Shown here: positions 1 to 8,308 of the stretch, one piece after another
How the letters are laid out: each line of letters starts with the position of its first letter
Position numbering within the stretch: position 1 is the first letter of the stretch
Assembly: GCF_040931995.1 (NCBI RefSeq)
Contig: NZ_CP162412.1
Location: forward strand, 186,001-250,000
Direction of reading: 5' to 3'
Source: Pelagovum sp. HNIBRBA483
GTDB lineage: Bacteria > Pseudomonadota > Alphaproteobacteria > Rhodobacterales > Rhodobacteraceae
Length of the DNA: 64,000 nucleotides
The notes under the pieces: model-generated
Seen by the model: the letters and a program-made list of their open reading frames with translations, nothing else
Told to the model about the DNA's origin: nothing
Databases searched by the model: none
Position numbers and translations under genes: made by a program

Positions 1-1
1 G

Positions 2-376
2 CTTGGGCCAATGATAATGAATGGTGCTATGGGCGGTGTCGTTGAACTTTTTTTTGGCGTCATCGTTACGACGCTCTTCACCTATTTCTGGTTCCGGTTG
101 GCTATTGTGCTGCCGGCGACCTCGCTCGGCGAGCCGCTATCATTGCGCGAAGGTTGGGGCGCGTCGGGGCGACTTTCAGGCCCGATTTTGAATACCGCCT
201 TCATAATGTCGTTGGTCAATCTGGTGCTGTCTTTGGTGGTGGGGATCATCGCGAGCGTCTCTGTGCTGTTGGCGCAGTTGATTAATCTTGGCGGTACACT
301 CGTGATCCTGCTCGCAGGTGTCAGCGTCTTGACCACGCTTTACGGGCATTTGATTGAAGGCCGTGAATTGCCCTAG
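2..376 (+). CDS. membrane protein, C-terminal part (5' end outside window)
   Basis: The frame is open to the left edge (Leu-Gly-Pro precedes the first visible Met at 11), so the real start is probably upstream. About 124 residues are seen, with three strongly hydrophobic stretches (roughly residues 9-30, 60-80 and 83-108 from Met11) split by a short polar loop containing LPATSLGEPLSLREGW. That loop type (Leu-Pro then a Leu-Arg-Glu-Gly-Trp segment) is familiar from uncharacterised Rhodobacterales integral membrane proteins, but I assign no function. Its stop codon overlaps the stop of the convergent Nudix gene in the palindrome CTAG at 373-376. Confidence 0.6.
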   Translation, partial: LGPMIMNGAMGGVVELFFGVIVTTLFTYFWFRLAIVLPATSLGEPLSLREGWGASGRLSGPILNTAFIMSLVNLVLSLVVGIIASVSVLLAQLINLGGTLVILLAGVSVLTTLYGHLIEGRELP

Positions 377-804
377 AGCAATTGGAGGAAGTGGCGGTCG
401 CCGGGGCTCGACACCCGTTCCGCTGCGACGTCACGCGGCAGAATGACCGGCATGTGGTCCGGCTCAATCGCGGGTCCGATCTGGCGAACGGGGTGTGCGA
501 GATAGATGTGGCAGATCTTTTCGGCCCAGAGATCGTATTCCGGCATGAAGGTGAAGCGACGATACGACCCCAAGCGGCGCGGCGCGGTAATCTTCCAGCC
601 AGTTTCCTCGAACACTTCGCGATGAAGAGCGGCGATGGGCTGTTCGCCCGGGTCAATGCCGCCACCGGGGAGCTGCAACTCTTGGTGTATCCCGCCTTGA
701 AAGGTCAAAAGCAGGTCGCGGCCCATCGGAAGGACAGCATAGATTCCGGGGCGCGTGCGATAGGGCTTATCGGGGCGCGGGCTGTCACCAAAGCGTCTAT
801 TCAC
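373..804 (-). CDS. Nudix hydrolase (143 aa)
   Basis: A complete Nudix box lies at about residues 47-69, with GGGIDPGE followed by REVFEETG, the metal-binding helix that hydrolyses nucleoside diphosphates linked to another moiety; the substrate cannot be read from sequence. The frame is open further upstream, into the hslO start region. I place the start at the GTG at 802-804 because AAGGGGG precedes it and homology-like sequence begins only there. A TATAAT lies on the same strand about 30 bases upstream. The gene is divergent from hslO and convergent with the partial membrane protein. This is one of three Nudix proteins in the window and the least specific of them. Confidence 0.8.
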   Translation of the reverse strand: MNRRFGDSPRPDKPYRTRPGIYAVLPMGRDLLLTFQGGIHQELQLPGGGIDPGEQPIAALHREVFEETGWKITAPRRLGSYRRFTFMPEYDLWAEKICHIYLAHPVRQIGPAIEPDHMPVILPRDVAAERVSSPGDRHFLQLL

Positions 805-834
805 ATTGTCCCCCTTGGACCCAGCCCTATTCCT

Positions 835-840
835 ATTATA
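835..840 (-). promoter_or_regulatory. perfect -10 hexamer TATAAT upstream of the Nudix gene
   Basis: Read on the minus strand, 840-835 is TATAAT, placing a transcript start near 828, about 24 bases before the GTG start at 804. No good -35 hexamer lies at the 17-base spacing, so it would be a weak or activator-dependent promoter, or chance. Confidence 0.35.
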
Positions 841-882
841 TGGACGCTCTAACTCTATAGCACCGCCGCAAGGATCCCCACA

Positions 883-1872
883 ATGATTGGCTCGCAAATC
901 GCATGGGACGATACCGTCCTCCCCTTTCAGCTCGACAAGTGTGATGTGCGTGGGCGCGTTGTGCGGCTGGACGGTGTTCTCGATGAGATTCTGTCGCAGC
1001 ATTCCTATCCGCCACAAATTGAAGCACTTGTAGCTGAGATGGCGCTTATGACGGCAATGATCGGGCAGACGATCAAGCTGCGGTGGAAGCTTTCTCTACA
1101 AGTGCGCGGAAATGGCGGTGCTCGTTTGATCGCGACGGATTATTATTCGCCAACTGAGGAGGGCGCCCCTGCAGGGATACGGGCCTATGCGAGCTTTGAT
1201 GAGGAAAAGCTGCATGGCGTGGAGAACCCATTTGAGCTGATCGGATCGGGATACTTTGCGATTTTGATCGACCAAGGCTCGGGAATGACGCCCTATCAAG
1301 GCATCACGCCAATTGCTGGCGGTTCACTTGCCGCATGTGCTGAAACTTATTTTGCCCAATCCGAACAGTTGCCGACACGGTTTTCGCTGAGCTATGGCCG
1401 TTCGCAGTTCCCTGGCGGTGCAGAAAGCTGGCGTGCCGGTGGTTTGATGTTGCAGCACATGCCAAAAGCCTCGCCGCATGTTTCGGGCGAAGGTGGTAGT
1501 GGTGAAGAGGGGTTGCTGTCGGCAGATGACATTTTGGATGGCGAGGACGGTGAAAACTGGAACCGCGCCAACCTGCTGCTCGACACGGTTGAAGCGCTGG
1601 AGCTGATTGGCCCGACGGTGCAACCTACCGAATTGCTCGTGCGGCTCTTCCACGAGGAAGCACCACGGGTTTTTGATGCGCAGGCGTTGAAGTTTGGATG
1701 TTCTTGTTCGGCCGACAAGGTGCGCGAGAGCCTTTCGATTTATTCTGCGAAGGATATTGATAGCATGACAACCGACGAAGGCATCGTTACAGCGGATTGC
1801 CAGTTCTGCGGGGCACATTACGAGTTTGACCCCAAAACGCTCGGCTTTGAGGCTGAAAAGAAAGATGACTGA
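883..1872 (+). CDS. hslO: Hsp33 redox-regulated holdase chaperone
   Basis: Hsp33 is a cytoplasmic chaperone switched on by oxidation, holding unfolding proteins during oxidative heat stress. The 329-residue length fits the family. The C-terminal zinc-redox switch is intact: Cys273-x-Cys275 (FGCSCSADKV) and Cys306-x2-Cys309 (DCQFCGAHYEF). The N-terminal region with DEILSQHSYPPQIEALVAE is typical of alphaproteobacterial members. The ATG at 883 is preceded by AAGGA. The gene heads a coupled run: the next gene starts inside its stop region. No heat-shock promoter was recognised in the 78-base gap to the divergent Nudix gene. Confidence 0.95.
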   Translation: MIGSQIAWDDTVLPFQLDKCDVRGRVVRLDGVLDEILSQHSYPPQIEALVAEMALMTAMIGQTIKLRWKLSLQVRGNGGARLIATDYYSPTEEGAPAGIRAYASFDEEKLHGVENPFELIGSGYFAILIDQGSGMTPYQGITPIAGGSLAACAETYFAQSEQLPTRFSLSYGRSQFPGGAESWRAGGLMLQHMPKASPHVSGEGGSGEEGLLSADDILDGEDGENWNRANLLLDTVEALELIGPTVQPTELLVRLFHEEAPRVFDAQALKFGCSCSADKVRESLSIYSAKDIDSMTTDEGIVTADCQFCGAHYEFDPKTLGFEAEKKDD

Positions 1873-2464
1873 GATCAGGCCGTGGCTGGAAAGGGCAATT
1901 AGCGCGGAGGGGCGGCCTTCCTCTGATTATGACCTGAATCCAGAACGGCCTGTTGTTTCTGTGTCCCAATTAAAACCGGCTGCGGTTCTCGTGCCGATTT
2001 CGCTAGAGCGGCGCTCGGTCATTTTGACGAAGCGGTCTGCACGGCTCCGACATCATGCTGGACAGATCGCCTTTCCTGGCGGCAAGAAAGACCTGACAGA
2101 CGCGACCCTTGAAAGCGCCGCATTGCGCGAAAGCTTTGAGGAAATCGGCCTGCATCCCAAGGATGTGATCGTGCTTGGAGCTTTGCCTGAACACGAGACG
2201 GTTACGGCTTTTTCAGTGACGCCCTTCGTCGGGCTGGTGAGTCAAGATTATCTCCCAAAACGGGAAATTGGCGAAGTCGACGAGATATTCGAGGTTCCTT
2301 TGGACTTTCTGGCAAAGCCGGATAGTTTCCGCATTGAGGGGCGTCGGTGGCAAGGCCGGAAGCGGTATTATTACGCGGCACCCTATGGCCCGTATTATAT
2401 CTGGGGGGCGACGGCGCGTATTCTGCGGGCTTTCGCAGATCGTTTGCATGACGCAGGAATTTAA
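1865..2464 (+). CDS. CoA pyrophosphatase-type Nudix hydrolase
   Basis: The 199-residue protein has the Nudix box at about residues 72-94 (GGKKDLTDATLESAALRESF, then EEIGL), directly preceded by the extension TKRSARLRHHAGQIAFPGG. That extension marks the subfamily that splits coenzyme A or its oxidised forms into 3'-phospho-ADP and phosphopantetheine. The ATG at 1865 overlaps the hslO stop by 8 bases, so translation is coupled. The frame is open upstream from 1826, but that part lies inside hslO. Pairing with a redox chaperone is suggestive of stress housekeeping, but that is inference. Confidence 0.88.
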   Translation: MTEIRPWLERAISAEGRPSSDYDLNPERPVVSVSQLKPAAVLVPISLERRSVILTKRSARLRHHAGQIAFPGGKKDLTDATLESAALRESFEEIGLHPKDVIVLGALPEHETVTAFSVTPFVGLVSQDYLPKREIGEVDEIFEVPLDFLAKPDSFRIEGRRWQGRKRYYYAAPYGPYYIWGATARILRAFADRLHDAGI

Positions 2465-3617
2465 ACCGAAGTGGCTTGATACCCCACAGGTGCGCGACAT
2501 TGCAGCCGCGTTTGACAAAGCGGGTGCAGCGCTTTGGTTCGTGGGGGGGTGTGTCCGAAACAGCCTCATAGGCAGTGTTGCAACCGACATTGATGCCGCA
2601 ACCGATGCAGTGCCGGATAACATCATCCAGATCGCTGAAGATGCTGGGCTGAAGGCGATACCAACGGGCATTGAACACGGGACCATCACAGTGGTTTCGG
2701 AAGGTGTGCCCATTGAGATCACGACCTTTCGAAAGGATGTGGCGACGGATGGGCGCCGCGCGGTGGTGTCCTTCTCGACAGATATTGCTGAAGATGCGCA
2801 GCGCCGCGATTTCACCATGAATGCGCTTTATCTCTCATCGGAAGGTTATTTGGCTGATCCTTGTGGAACGGGATTGGATGATCTCAAGGCGCGAAAAGTG
2901 CGTTTCATTGGCGTGCCCGAGGCCCGCATTCGAGAGGACTACCTTCGGATATTGAGGTACTTCCGCTTTTTTGCGTGGTACGGGGACCCTGCTGAAGGGG
3001 TCGATCCGGAGGCGCTTTCGGCCATTGCGGAACTTCAGGAGGGTCTTGATCAGATTTCTTCCGAGCGCATTGGTGCGGAAATTCGAAAGCTGCTTTTGGC
3101 GATTGATCCTGTTCCTGCTGCGGCGGCGATGGCTCAGTGCGGGGTGCTGGGGCGCTTGTTGCCCGGAGCCGGGATTGGGCTTTTGGGGCCATTTGTGCAC
3201 CTTGAAAGTGAAGCTGGATTCGCCCCCGAGATGATCGCGCGTTTGGTTGCGCTGGGCGGTGAAAATCCTGCGGATAGGTTGCGTTTGAGCCGAGCGGAGC
3301 AAAAGTCCTACAAGTCATTGATCGCGGCACTTGAGCGAGATGAGGTGAGCCATGAGGCTGCTGGCTATCGTTTGGGGGCGCATGTTGCGCGGCAGAGAGA
3401 GCTGCTGAGACGCGCCTCAATGGGCGCACCGTTGGACAAAGTGGCGCTGGAGAAGATCGAAGTTGGCGCCAAGCAGATATTTTTATTGAAAGCTGCCGAT
3501 CTGCCCGATGGATTTAGCGGCCCAGAAATTGGTGAGGCATTGCGGCAGGCTGAAGAGTTGTGGATCGAAAGCGGATTTTCGTTGGATCGGGCAACCCTGC
3601 TCGAAAAATTATTGTGA
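2448..3617 (+). CDS. cca: CCA tRNA nucleotidyltransferase / poly(A) polymerase family
   Basis: Class II nucleotidyltransferase, expected to add or repair the CCA end of tRNAs. The catalytic head is visible: FVGGCVRN (about residues 31-38) then DID at 47-49 carrying the two metal-binding aspartates, followed by RRDFTMNAL and the arginine-rich RIREDYLRILRYFRFF segment of the neck domain. The start at 2448 gives 389 residues and overlaps the previous gene by 17 bases; the frame is open further upstream but only inside that gene. CCA-adding and poly(A)-adding enzymes of this class are not separable by eye. All tRNA genes that lack an encoded CCA would depend on it; the one tRNA here does encode CCA. 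Confidence 0.92.
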   Translation: MTQEFKPKWLDTPQVRDIAAAFDKAGAALWFVGGCVRNSLIGSVATDIDAATDAVPDNIIQIAEDAGLKAIPTGIEHGTITVVSEGVPIEITTFRKDVATDGRRAVVSFSTDIAEDAQRRDFTMNALYLSSEGYLADPCGTGLDDLKARKVRFIGVPEARIREDYLRILRYFRFFAWYGDPAEGVDPEALSAIAELQEGLDQISSERIGAEIRKLLLAIDPVPAAAAMAQCGVLGRLLPGAGIGLLGPFVHLESEAGFAPEMIARLVALGGENPADRLRLSRAEQKSYKSLIAALERDEVSHEAAGYRLGAHVARQRELLRRASMGAPLDKVALEKIEVGAKQIFLLKAADLPDGFSGPEIGEALRQAEELWIESGFSLDRATLLEKLL

Positions 3618-5462
3618 ATGGCTGAGGGAATGTTCCGATTTTTTGAAACCCTTATAGACCCGTATCAACCGTATCAGGAGCAGGATAACCCGCCCCAACG
3701 GCTCGGCGCGTTCATTGCGAGCTTTGCACGGCCATTCCGGAAGGTCTTTCTCGTTACCGGCGCGCTGTCGATTGCCGTTGCGGTGATCGAGGTTTGGCTC
3801 ATTTACTATATCGGGCGTTTGGTCGATGTGATGTCATCGTCAACTGCGGATGAATTCATCGTCAGATACGGCGCGGAACTTTTGTTTGTCGCGGTTTTCA
3901 TCCTGATTCTGCGGCCGCTTGTTCAGGTATTGCAGGTCGCATTGCTCAACAATTCGATCCTTCCAAATTTTGGTACAATCGTTCGCTGGCGGGCGCATCG
4001 GCATGTATTGCGGCAATCGGTTGGGTGGTTCGAAGATGATTTCGCAGGGCGCATCGCGAACAGGATCATGCAAACGCCCCCCGCAGCGGGGGAAGCGGTT
4101 TTTCAGATCTTCGATGCACTGGCTTTCGCTATTTCATATGTTGTCGGCGCGGCGATATTGCTGAACGGGGCTGATCCGAAATTGCTGCTTCCGCTTATCT
4201 TGTGGACGGTGCTCTATGGCGCCTTGATGTCGTGGACGGTCAGGCGGATTGGCCCCGCTTCTGAAGCGGCATCGGAGGCTCGCAGCGCGGTGACGGGGCG
4301 CGTGGTGGACAGTTACACGAACATCCATTCCGTAAAGCTGTTCGCGCATCATGATCGTGAGATTGATTACGCCAAAGACGCGATCGAGAATGCACGACGC
4401 ACCTTTCAGTACGAAATGCGACTCTATACGATCATGGACCTTTCTCTGGTGATCCTGAACGGATTCTTGATTGTTGGTGTTGTCGGTTGGGCGATCTGGC
4501 TTTGGATTTCTGGATTTGCGTCTGTGGGTGTTGTCGCGGCGGCGACTGCGCTGACGTTGCGCCTGAATGCGATGTCGGGCTGGATCATGTGGGCGGCTTC
4601 GAATTTCTTCCGCAATCTTGGGATTGTCCGCGAAGGGATGGAGACGATTGCACAGCCGATAACATTGGTTGATCGCGCAAACGCCGCGCCGCTGGTGGAC
4701 GGATCTGGGCGAATTGATATCAAAGATCTTTATCACCATTACGGGCGCGAAAAGGGAGGCCTGGCGGGTGTTACCCTGACCATTAATCCTGGGGAGAAGG
4801 TTGGCCTTGTTGGTCGTTCGGGCGCTGGGAAATCGACTTTGGTGAAGCTTTTGCTGCGGTTTTACGAGGCGGAAGCGGGCTCCATTGAGATTGATGGTCA
4901 GAATATCAGAGACGTCACGCAGGACAGCCTCAGAAAGCGCATTGGAATGGTGCAGCAGGAAAGCTCACTGCTGCATCGTTCGGTGCGAGAAAATATCCTC
5001 TATGGGAGGCCCGACGCCACCGATGAGGAGATGATTGAGGCAGCAACCCGCGCCGAGGCGCATGATTTCATAGCGGAACTCAGCGACTCGAAGGGGAACC
5101 GCGGTTATGACGCGCAAGTGGGTGAGCGCGGCGTCAAGCTGTCTGGTGGTCAACGACAGCGGATCGCGCTTGCGCGGGTGATCTTGAAGGATGCGCCGAT
5201 CTTATTGTTGGACGAGGCAACCAGCGCGCTCGATTCCGAGGCTGAGGCCGCGATTCAAGAGACGCTTTATGGTGTTATGCAGGGGAAAACCGTGATCGCG
5301 ATTGCGCATCGGCTTTCGACCATTTCGATGATGGATCGGATTGTCGTGCTTGATGAGGGTCAGATCATTGAATCCGGTCGCCATGAAGAGTTGATCGCAG
5401 CCAGTGGCGTTTATGCGGGACTTTGGCGGCGGCAGTCTGGGGGATTTATCGGCAATGACTGA
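3618..5462 (+). CDS. ABC exporter, fused permease and ATPase (MsbA/multidrug type)
   Basis: 614 residues with an N-terminal membrane domain (about 1-330, several hydrophobic helices) and a C-terminal ATPase. ATPase motifs in order: Walker A GRSGAGKST near residue 400, signature LSGGQRQR near 508, Walker B ILLLDEATSALD near 530, and switch His in AIAHRLST near 563. This is the half-transporter layout of lipid or drug exporters that act as dimers in the inner membrane; the substrate is not inferable. The ATG at 3618 follows the previous stop with no gap; a second in-frame ATG lies at 3630. It ends in an 8-base overlap with the next gene. Confidence 0.9.
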   Translation: MAEGMFRFFETLIDPYQPYQEQDNPPQRLGAFIASFARPFRKVFLVTGALSIAVAVIEVWLIYYIGRLVDVMSSSTADEFIVRYGAELLFVAVFILILRPLVQVLQVALLNNSILPNFGTIVRWRAHRHVLRQSVGWFEDDFAGRIANRIMQTPPAAGEAVFQIFDALAFAISYVVGAAILLNGADPKLLLPLILWTVLYGALMSWTVRRIGPASEAASEARSAVTGRVVDSYTNIHSVKLFAHHDREIDYAKDAIENARRTFQYEMRLYTIMDLSLVILNGFLIVGVVGWAIWLWISGFASVGVVAAATALTLRLNAMSGWIMWAASNFFRNLGIVREGMETIAQPITLVDRANAAPLVDGSGRIDIKDLYHHYGREKGGLAGVTLTINPGEKVGLVGRSGAGKSTLVKLLLRFYEAEAGSIEIDGQNIRDVTQDSLRKRIGMVQQESSLLHRSVRENILYGRPDATDEEMIEAATRAEAHDFIAELSDSKGNRGYDAQVGERGVKLSGGQRQRIALARVILKDAPILLLDEATSALDSEAEAAIQETLYGVMQGKTVIAIAHRLSTISMMDRIVVLDEGQIIESGRHEELIAASGVYAGLWRRQSGGFIGND

Positions 5463-6657
5463 TGGGCTTTTGGTTGCGTCGCTGGGGCATCAGGGGGAGG
5501 GACGGCTGGAAGATGGCCGTTTTATCCCGCGCGTACTGCCGGGCGAGCGGGTCGAGATCGCCGAGGATGGGACTGCGCGTGTACTCGTGCCTTCCGCTGA
5601 CCGTGTTGCAGCACCTTGTAGGCACTACAAATCGTGCGGTGGCTGCGCCTTGCAGCACGCCAGTGACGCATTTGTAGCGGAATGGAAGCGCAGTGTTGTC
5701 AAAACAGCATTGACCGCGAGAGGGCTAGAAGCTGATTTTGCGCCGGTCGATACGTCACCACCCTCATCGCGCCGTCGCGCGAAGTTTTCTGGGCGACGCA
5801 CGAAGAAGGGCGCCATCGTCGGGCTGCATGGTCGCGCGAGCGATACCATACATGCTGTGCCGGAGTGCCAGTTGATGAAAGCGGCAATACTAGCGGTGAT
5901 GCCCTGGCTGGAGAAGATTACCGTCACAATTGCATCGCGGCGTGGAGAATTGGGCTTTACGGTCATTGATACCGCCTCTGGCATTGATCTGGCGGTGGAG
6001 GCCGGTGACAGCAAGCCGGAAGATTTTGAGTTGCTGGCCGAGATTGCGCGTGAGGCAGATCTTGCGCGGCTGTCGTTGAACGGTGAGGTGATTGTCCTGC
6101 GTCGCCCGCCCGAAGTGCTGTTTGATGGCGTATCTGTTGCGCCGCCTGCGGGTTCATTCCTACAGGCCACGACGCACGGGGAAACAGCGCTGAGAGGCAT
6201 GGTGCATCAGGTTGTTGGCAATGCACGCAAGGTTATCGACCTATTCAGTGGCTGTGGAACTTTTTCGCTGCCTTTGGCGCGTGGCGCGGAAATTCATGCC
6301 GTCGAATCCGAGCAAGATATGTTGGATGCGCTGATGGCTGCATGGCGAAAAGCCGAAGGCCTGAAGAAGGTTTCAGTAGAGAGGCGGGATTTATTCCGGC
6401 GACCCGTGCGACGGGATGAGCTTAACACATTTGGAGCGGCGGTCATTGATCCGCCGCGCGCCGGTGCGGAAGCGCAGATAGCCGAGATCGCCGCAAGCAA
6501 CCTCGCCGTTGTGGCTATGGTGTCGTGTAATCCGGTGACGTTTGCGCGAGATGCGGAGACACTGATTCGAACCGGTTTTGCGCTTGGTGAGGTTCGGGTC
6601 GTTGATCAGTTCCGGTGGTCATCGCATGTCGAAATCGCGGCGGGGTTTACTCGCTAG
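5455..6657 (+). CDS. TrmA/RumA-type 5-methyluridine RNA methyltransferase (RlmC/RlmD-like)
   Basis: 400 residues. A [4Fe-4S] cluster set is visible as Cys55, Cys61, Cys64 (CRHYKSCGGC) and Cys136 (PECQLM), as in RumA-type 23S rRNA U1939/U747 methyltransferases. SAM motif I DLFSGCGTF lies near residue 262, DPPRAG starts at Asp332, and the catalytic nucleophile is Cys358 in VSCNPVTFARD. The start at ATG 5455 gives an 8-base overlap with the ABC gene; the upstream open frame is ignored. Which uridine is modified cannot be told from sequence. The 3' end overlaps the convergent CAP-lipoprotein gene by 11 bases. Confidence 0.9.
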   Translation: MTDGLLVASLGHQGEGRLEDGRFIPRVLPGERVEIAEDGTARVLVPSADRVAAPCRHYKSCGGCALQHASDAFVAEWKRSVVKTALTARGLEADFAPVDTSPPSSRRRAKFSGRRTKKGAIVGLHGRASDTIHAVPECQLMKAAILAVMPWLEKITVTIASRRGELGFTVIDTASGIDLAVEAGDSKPEDFELLAEIAREADLARLSLNGEVIVLRRPPEVLFDGVSVAPPAGSFLQATTHGETALRGMVHQVVGNARKVIDLFSGCGTFSLPLARGAEIHAVESEQDMLDALMAAWRKAEGLKKVSVERRDLFRRPVRRDELNTFGAAVIDPPRAGAEAQIAEIAASNLAVVAMVSCNPVTFARDAETLIRTGFALGEVRVVDQFRWSSHVEIAAGFTR

Positions 6658-7192
6658 GCGATGCCATCGCAGCTTCTTTACCTGTCACGAGAGTCCACCA
6701 GAGCTTTCCAGCCGCTTCTTGATACCAAGCAATACCGATTTCAGTGGCTTCAGGGTCAAGGAGGACGCTGCGTGTCTCGGGCGTCTCAACCCATGCGGCG
6801 AGGGTTTCCAATTCGCCTTCATAGGTTTCGGAAATGGCCTCGCCTATCAGTTCGCCACGGTACCCGACGCGCTCAACACGGTCGAGCGGGGAGGAGCCGT
6901 CGGACCCGAAATGCCAAGGGCGGTTTTGCAGCGCCATATCGCGTGAGTGGGTCGCAGCGGCGGCGTTGAGTTCGGCGCTGAATTGCACAGGAGCAACGCC
7001 TACTGCGCTACGCAAACTGTTCATGCCATCCAAGAAGCGGAAATAGACACCTTGCTCGTCACCTTCACTGATTCGGTATACCTGTGGCAGAGGGAGCCCG
7101 TCCGGACCGATCCGACCTTCAGGAACAGGGGCGCAGGCAACCAGCGCAGCAAGAGCAATAAGTGCGATAGATCGTGCAAATCGGGTGATCAT
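6647..7192 (-). CDS. CAP-domain (SCP/PR1-like) lipoprotein
   Basis: 181 residues starting with a lipoprotein signal: a hydrophobic helix and lipobox LVAC with Cys20, so it should be anchored in the cell envelope. The body matches the CAP/SCP fold: MNSLRSAVGVAPVQFSAEL, then AAAATHSRDMA, RPWHFGSDG, IGEAI, and the closing WWTLVTG. Conserved His and Glu of the CAP cavity appear present (THSRD, GEAIS). Bacterial CAP proteins are secreted or lipid-anchored, with few known activities. It is divergent from the L,D-transpeptidase, which would fit an envelope role, but this is only context. Confidence 0.85.
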   Translation of the reverse strand: MITRFARSIALIALAALVACAPVPEGRIGPDGLPLPQVYRISEGDEQGVYFRFLDGMNSLRSAVGVAPVQFSAELNAAAATHSRDMALQNRPWHFGSDGSSPLDRVERVGYRGELIGEAISETYEGELETLAAWVETPETRSVLLDPEATEIGIAWYQEAAGKLWWTLVTGKEAAMASPSE

Positions 7193-7277
7193 GGTGTGTT
7201 TCTCCAGTCTTGGCTTCGTTTATCGCCTCTGGGATGCGCGGACAAACTCCAATTTTGCATCCTAACAGATGTTTGAA

Positions 7278-7313
7278 TTGAGAACGCGGTCACAAGTGGA
7301 TAGATAAACCGCG
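7278..7313 (+). promoter_or_regulatory. promoter with flanking inverted repeat upstream of L,D-transpeptidase gene
   Basis: TTGAGA (7278-7283), 17-base spacer, TAGATA (7301-7306): a good sigma70-type promoter 27 bases before the ATG at 7333. A perfect 6-base inverted repeat, CGCGGT (7285-7290) and ACCGCG (7308-7313), brackets the spacer and -10 and could be an operator or an early hairpin. Confidence 0.5.
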
Positions 7314-7332
7314 AATTAAAGGTATTCGGATC

Positions 7333-7926
7333 ATGAAAAAGACCCTGACCTCAAACATGTCGCGCCGCGGATTTTTGGCGGGGACTGCCGCTATGGCTGG
7401 TAGCGCGGCATTCGCCCAAGCCGAAGACTCCACCGAGATCGAGCGCGAAATTTCGCAGACAATCCGTCGGAACGTATCAAGCTTCCGAGCTTTGGACTGG
7501 CGACCTTATTTCGATGATTTGAGGAACGGCGCGGTCTTGGTGGATACGCAGTCACGGGCGCTGCATTTCTGGTCTCAGGATGAGAGCGTTTATAAGCTTT
7601 ATCCTACGAGCGTGCCTTTGACCGAAGACCTTACACGGCTTGGACGAACCGAAATTGTTCGCAAGGTTGTTGGCCCTGATTGGCGCCCGACACCGTCGAT
7701 GATCGAGCGGAATCCTGAATGGCCGCGCTATGTCCCACCGGGGCCCAACAACCCGCTGGGAACGCATGCGCTTTATCTTTCGTGGCAGTACTACCGTATT
7801 CACGGGACACACGACACACGCAAGATTGGGCGCAGATCGTCAAATGGCTGTATCGGATTGTACAATGAGCAGATTGCTGAATTGTTCGATTTGACGAAAG
7901 TTGGCACGCAAGTGTTGCTAATTTGA
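7333..7926 (+). CDS. exported L,D-transpeptidase (YkuD domain)
   Basis: 197 residues with a twin-arginine-type leader (SRRGFLAG at residues 10-17, then a hydrophobic run ending in AFAQ near 29), so it is likely exported folded. The YkuD catalytic set is visible: His157-Gly158 (RIHGTHD) and Cys173 in RRSSNGCIGLYN. Such enzymes form 3-3 peptidoglycan cross-links or attach proteins to peptidoglycan in the periplasm. The usual Ser-His-Gly-Cys-x-Arg signature is here Ser-Asn-Gly-Cys-Ile-Gly, a variant that keeps the nucleophile. RBS AAAGG precedes the ATG. It stands alone, with its own promoter. Confidence 0.9.
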   Translation: MKKTLTSNMSRRGFLAGTAAMAGSAAFAQAEDSTEIEREISQTIRRNVSSFRALDWRPYFDDLRNGAVLVDTQSRALHFWSQDESVYKLYPTSVPLTEDLTRLGRTEIVRKVVGPDWRPTPSMIERNPEWPRYVPPGPNNPLGTHALYLSWQYYRIHGTHDTRKIGRRSSNGCIGLYNEQIAELFDLTKVGTQVLLI

Positions 7927-7968
7927 CGACATTTTTCGTTTGGCCCTGTGAGTTTGCGTGTAATCTCT

Positions 7969-7997
7969 TTGCATTTTGCCGTAATTACTGGTTAGAC
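7969..7997 (+). promoter_or_regulatory. promoter candidate for the 60-residue peptide gene
   Basis: TTGCAT (7969-7974), 17 bases, TTAGAC (7992-7997). It would start transcription near 8005, giving a leader of about 70 bases containing the hairpin at 8022-8056. Confidence 0.4.
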
Positions 7998-8021
7998 AGT
8001 CTCACGAGGTAAGTCTTGGGC

Positions 8022-8056
8022 GCCTACCGCTATCCTCAACGCATGTTGTGGTAGGC
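8022..8056 (+). other. hairpin in the leader of the 60-residue peptide gene
   Basis: GCCTACC (8022-8028) pairs perfectly with GGTAGGC (8050-8056); inside it CAAC-GCAT-GTTG (8037-8048) makes a small second stem. There is no U-run after it, so it is not a terminator. It ends about 8 bases before GGAG, the ribosome binding site for the ATG at 8075. Confidence 0.5.
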
Positions 8057-8074
8057 AAGAATTGGAGAATTGAA

Positions 8075-8257
8075 ATGAAAAAACTCGCTCTCGCCGCTCT
8101 GTTCATCGGTGTCGCGTCTGCAGCTGTTGCCGGTGGCATGGCCGCTCCCGTTATGGAAATGGACCCGATCGTAATCGAAGAAGCAACCAGCTCCTCCGAT
8201 GCCGGTCTGATCATCCCGCTGATCCTGATCGCTCTGATCGCAGCAGCAATGATCTAA
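8075..8257 (+). CDS. small exported/membrane peptide, 60 aa, unknown function
   Basis: A short but convincing gene: GGAG ribosome binding site, own promoter candidate and a textbook terminator straight after. The protein opens with a signal-like segment (MKKLALAALFIGVASAAVAG), a short acidic middle (MEMDPIVIEEATSSSDAG), and ends in a hydrophobic helix LIIPLILIALIAAAMI that reaches the C-terminus. It could be a tail-anchored inner-membrane peptide or a periplasmic peptide hooked by its C-terminus. I recall similar short proteins in Rhodobacterales but know no function. The strong single-gene expression unit suggests high, separate expression. Confidence 0.75.
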   Translation: MKKLALAALFIGVASAAVAGGMAAPVMEMDPIVIEEATSSSDAGLIIPLILIALIAAAMI

Positions 8258-8280
8258 TCCAATCCATTTGGATGAAGAAA

Positions 8281-8308
8281 GGGCAGCGCATTGCGCTGCC
8301 CTTTTTTT
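8281..8308 (+). terminator. intrinsic terminator after the small peptide gene
   Basis: GGGCAGCG (8281-8288) and CGCTGCCC (8294-8301) form a perfect 8-base stem around CATTG, followed by seven T (8302-8308). It also abuts the stop of the convergent hemH gene and may act in both directions. Confidence 0.92.
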
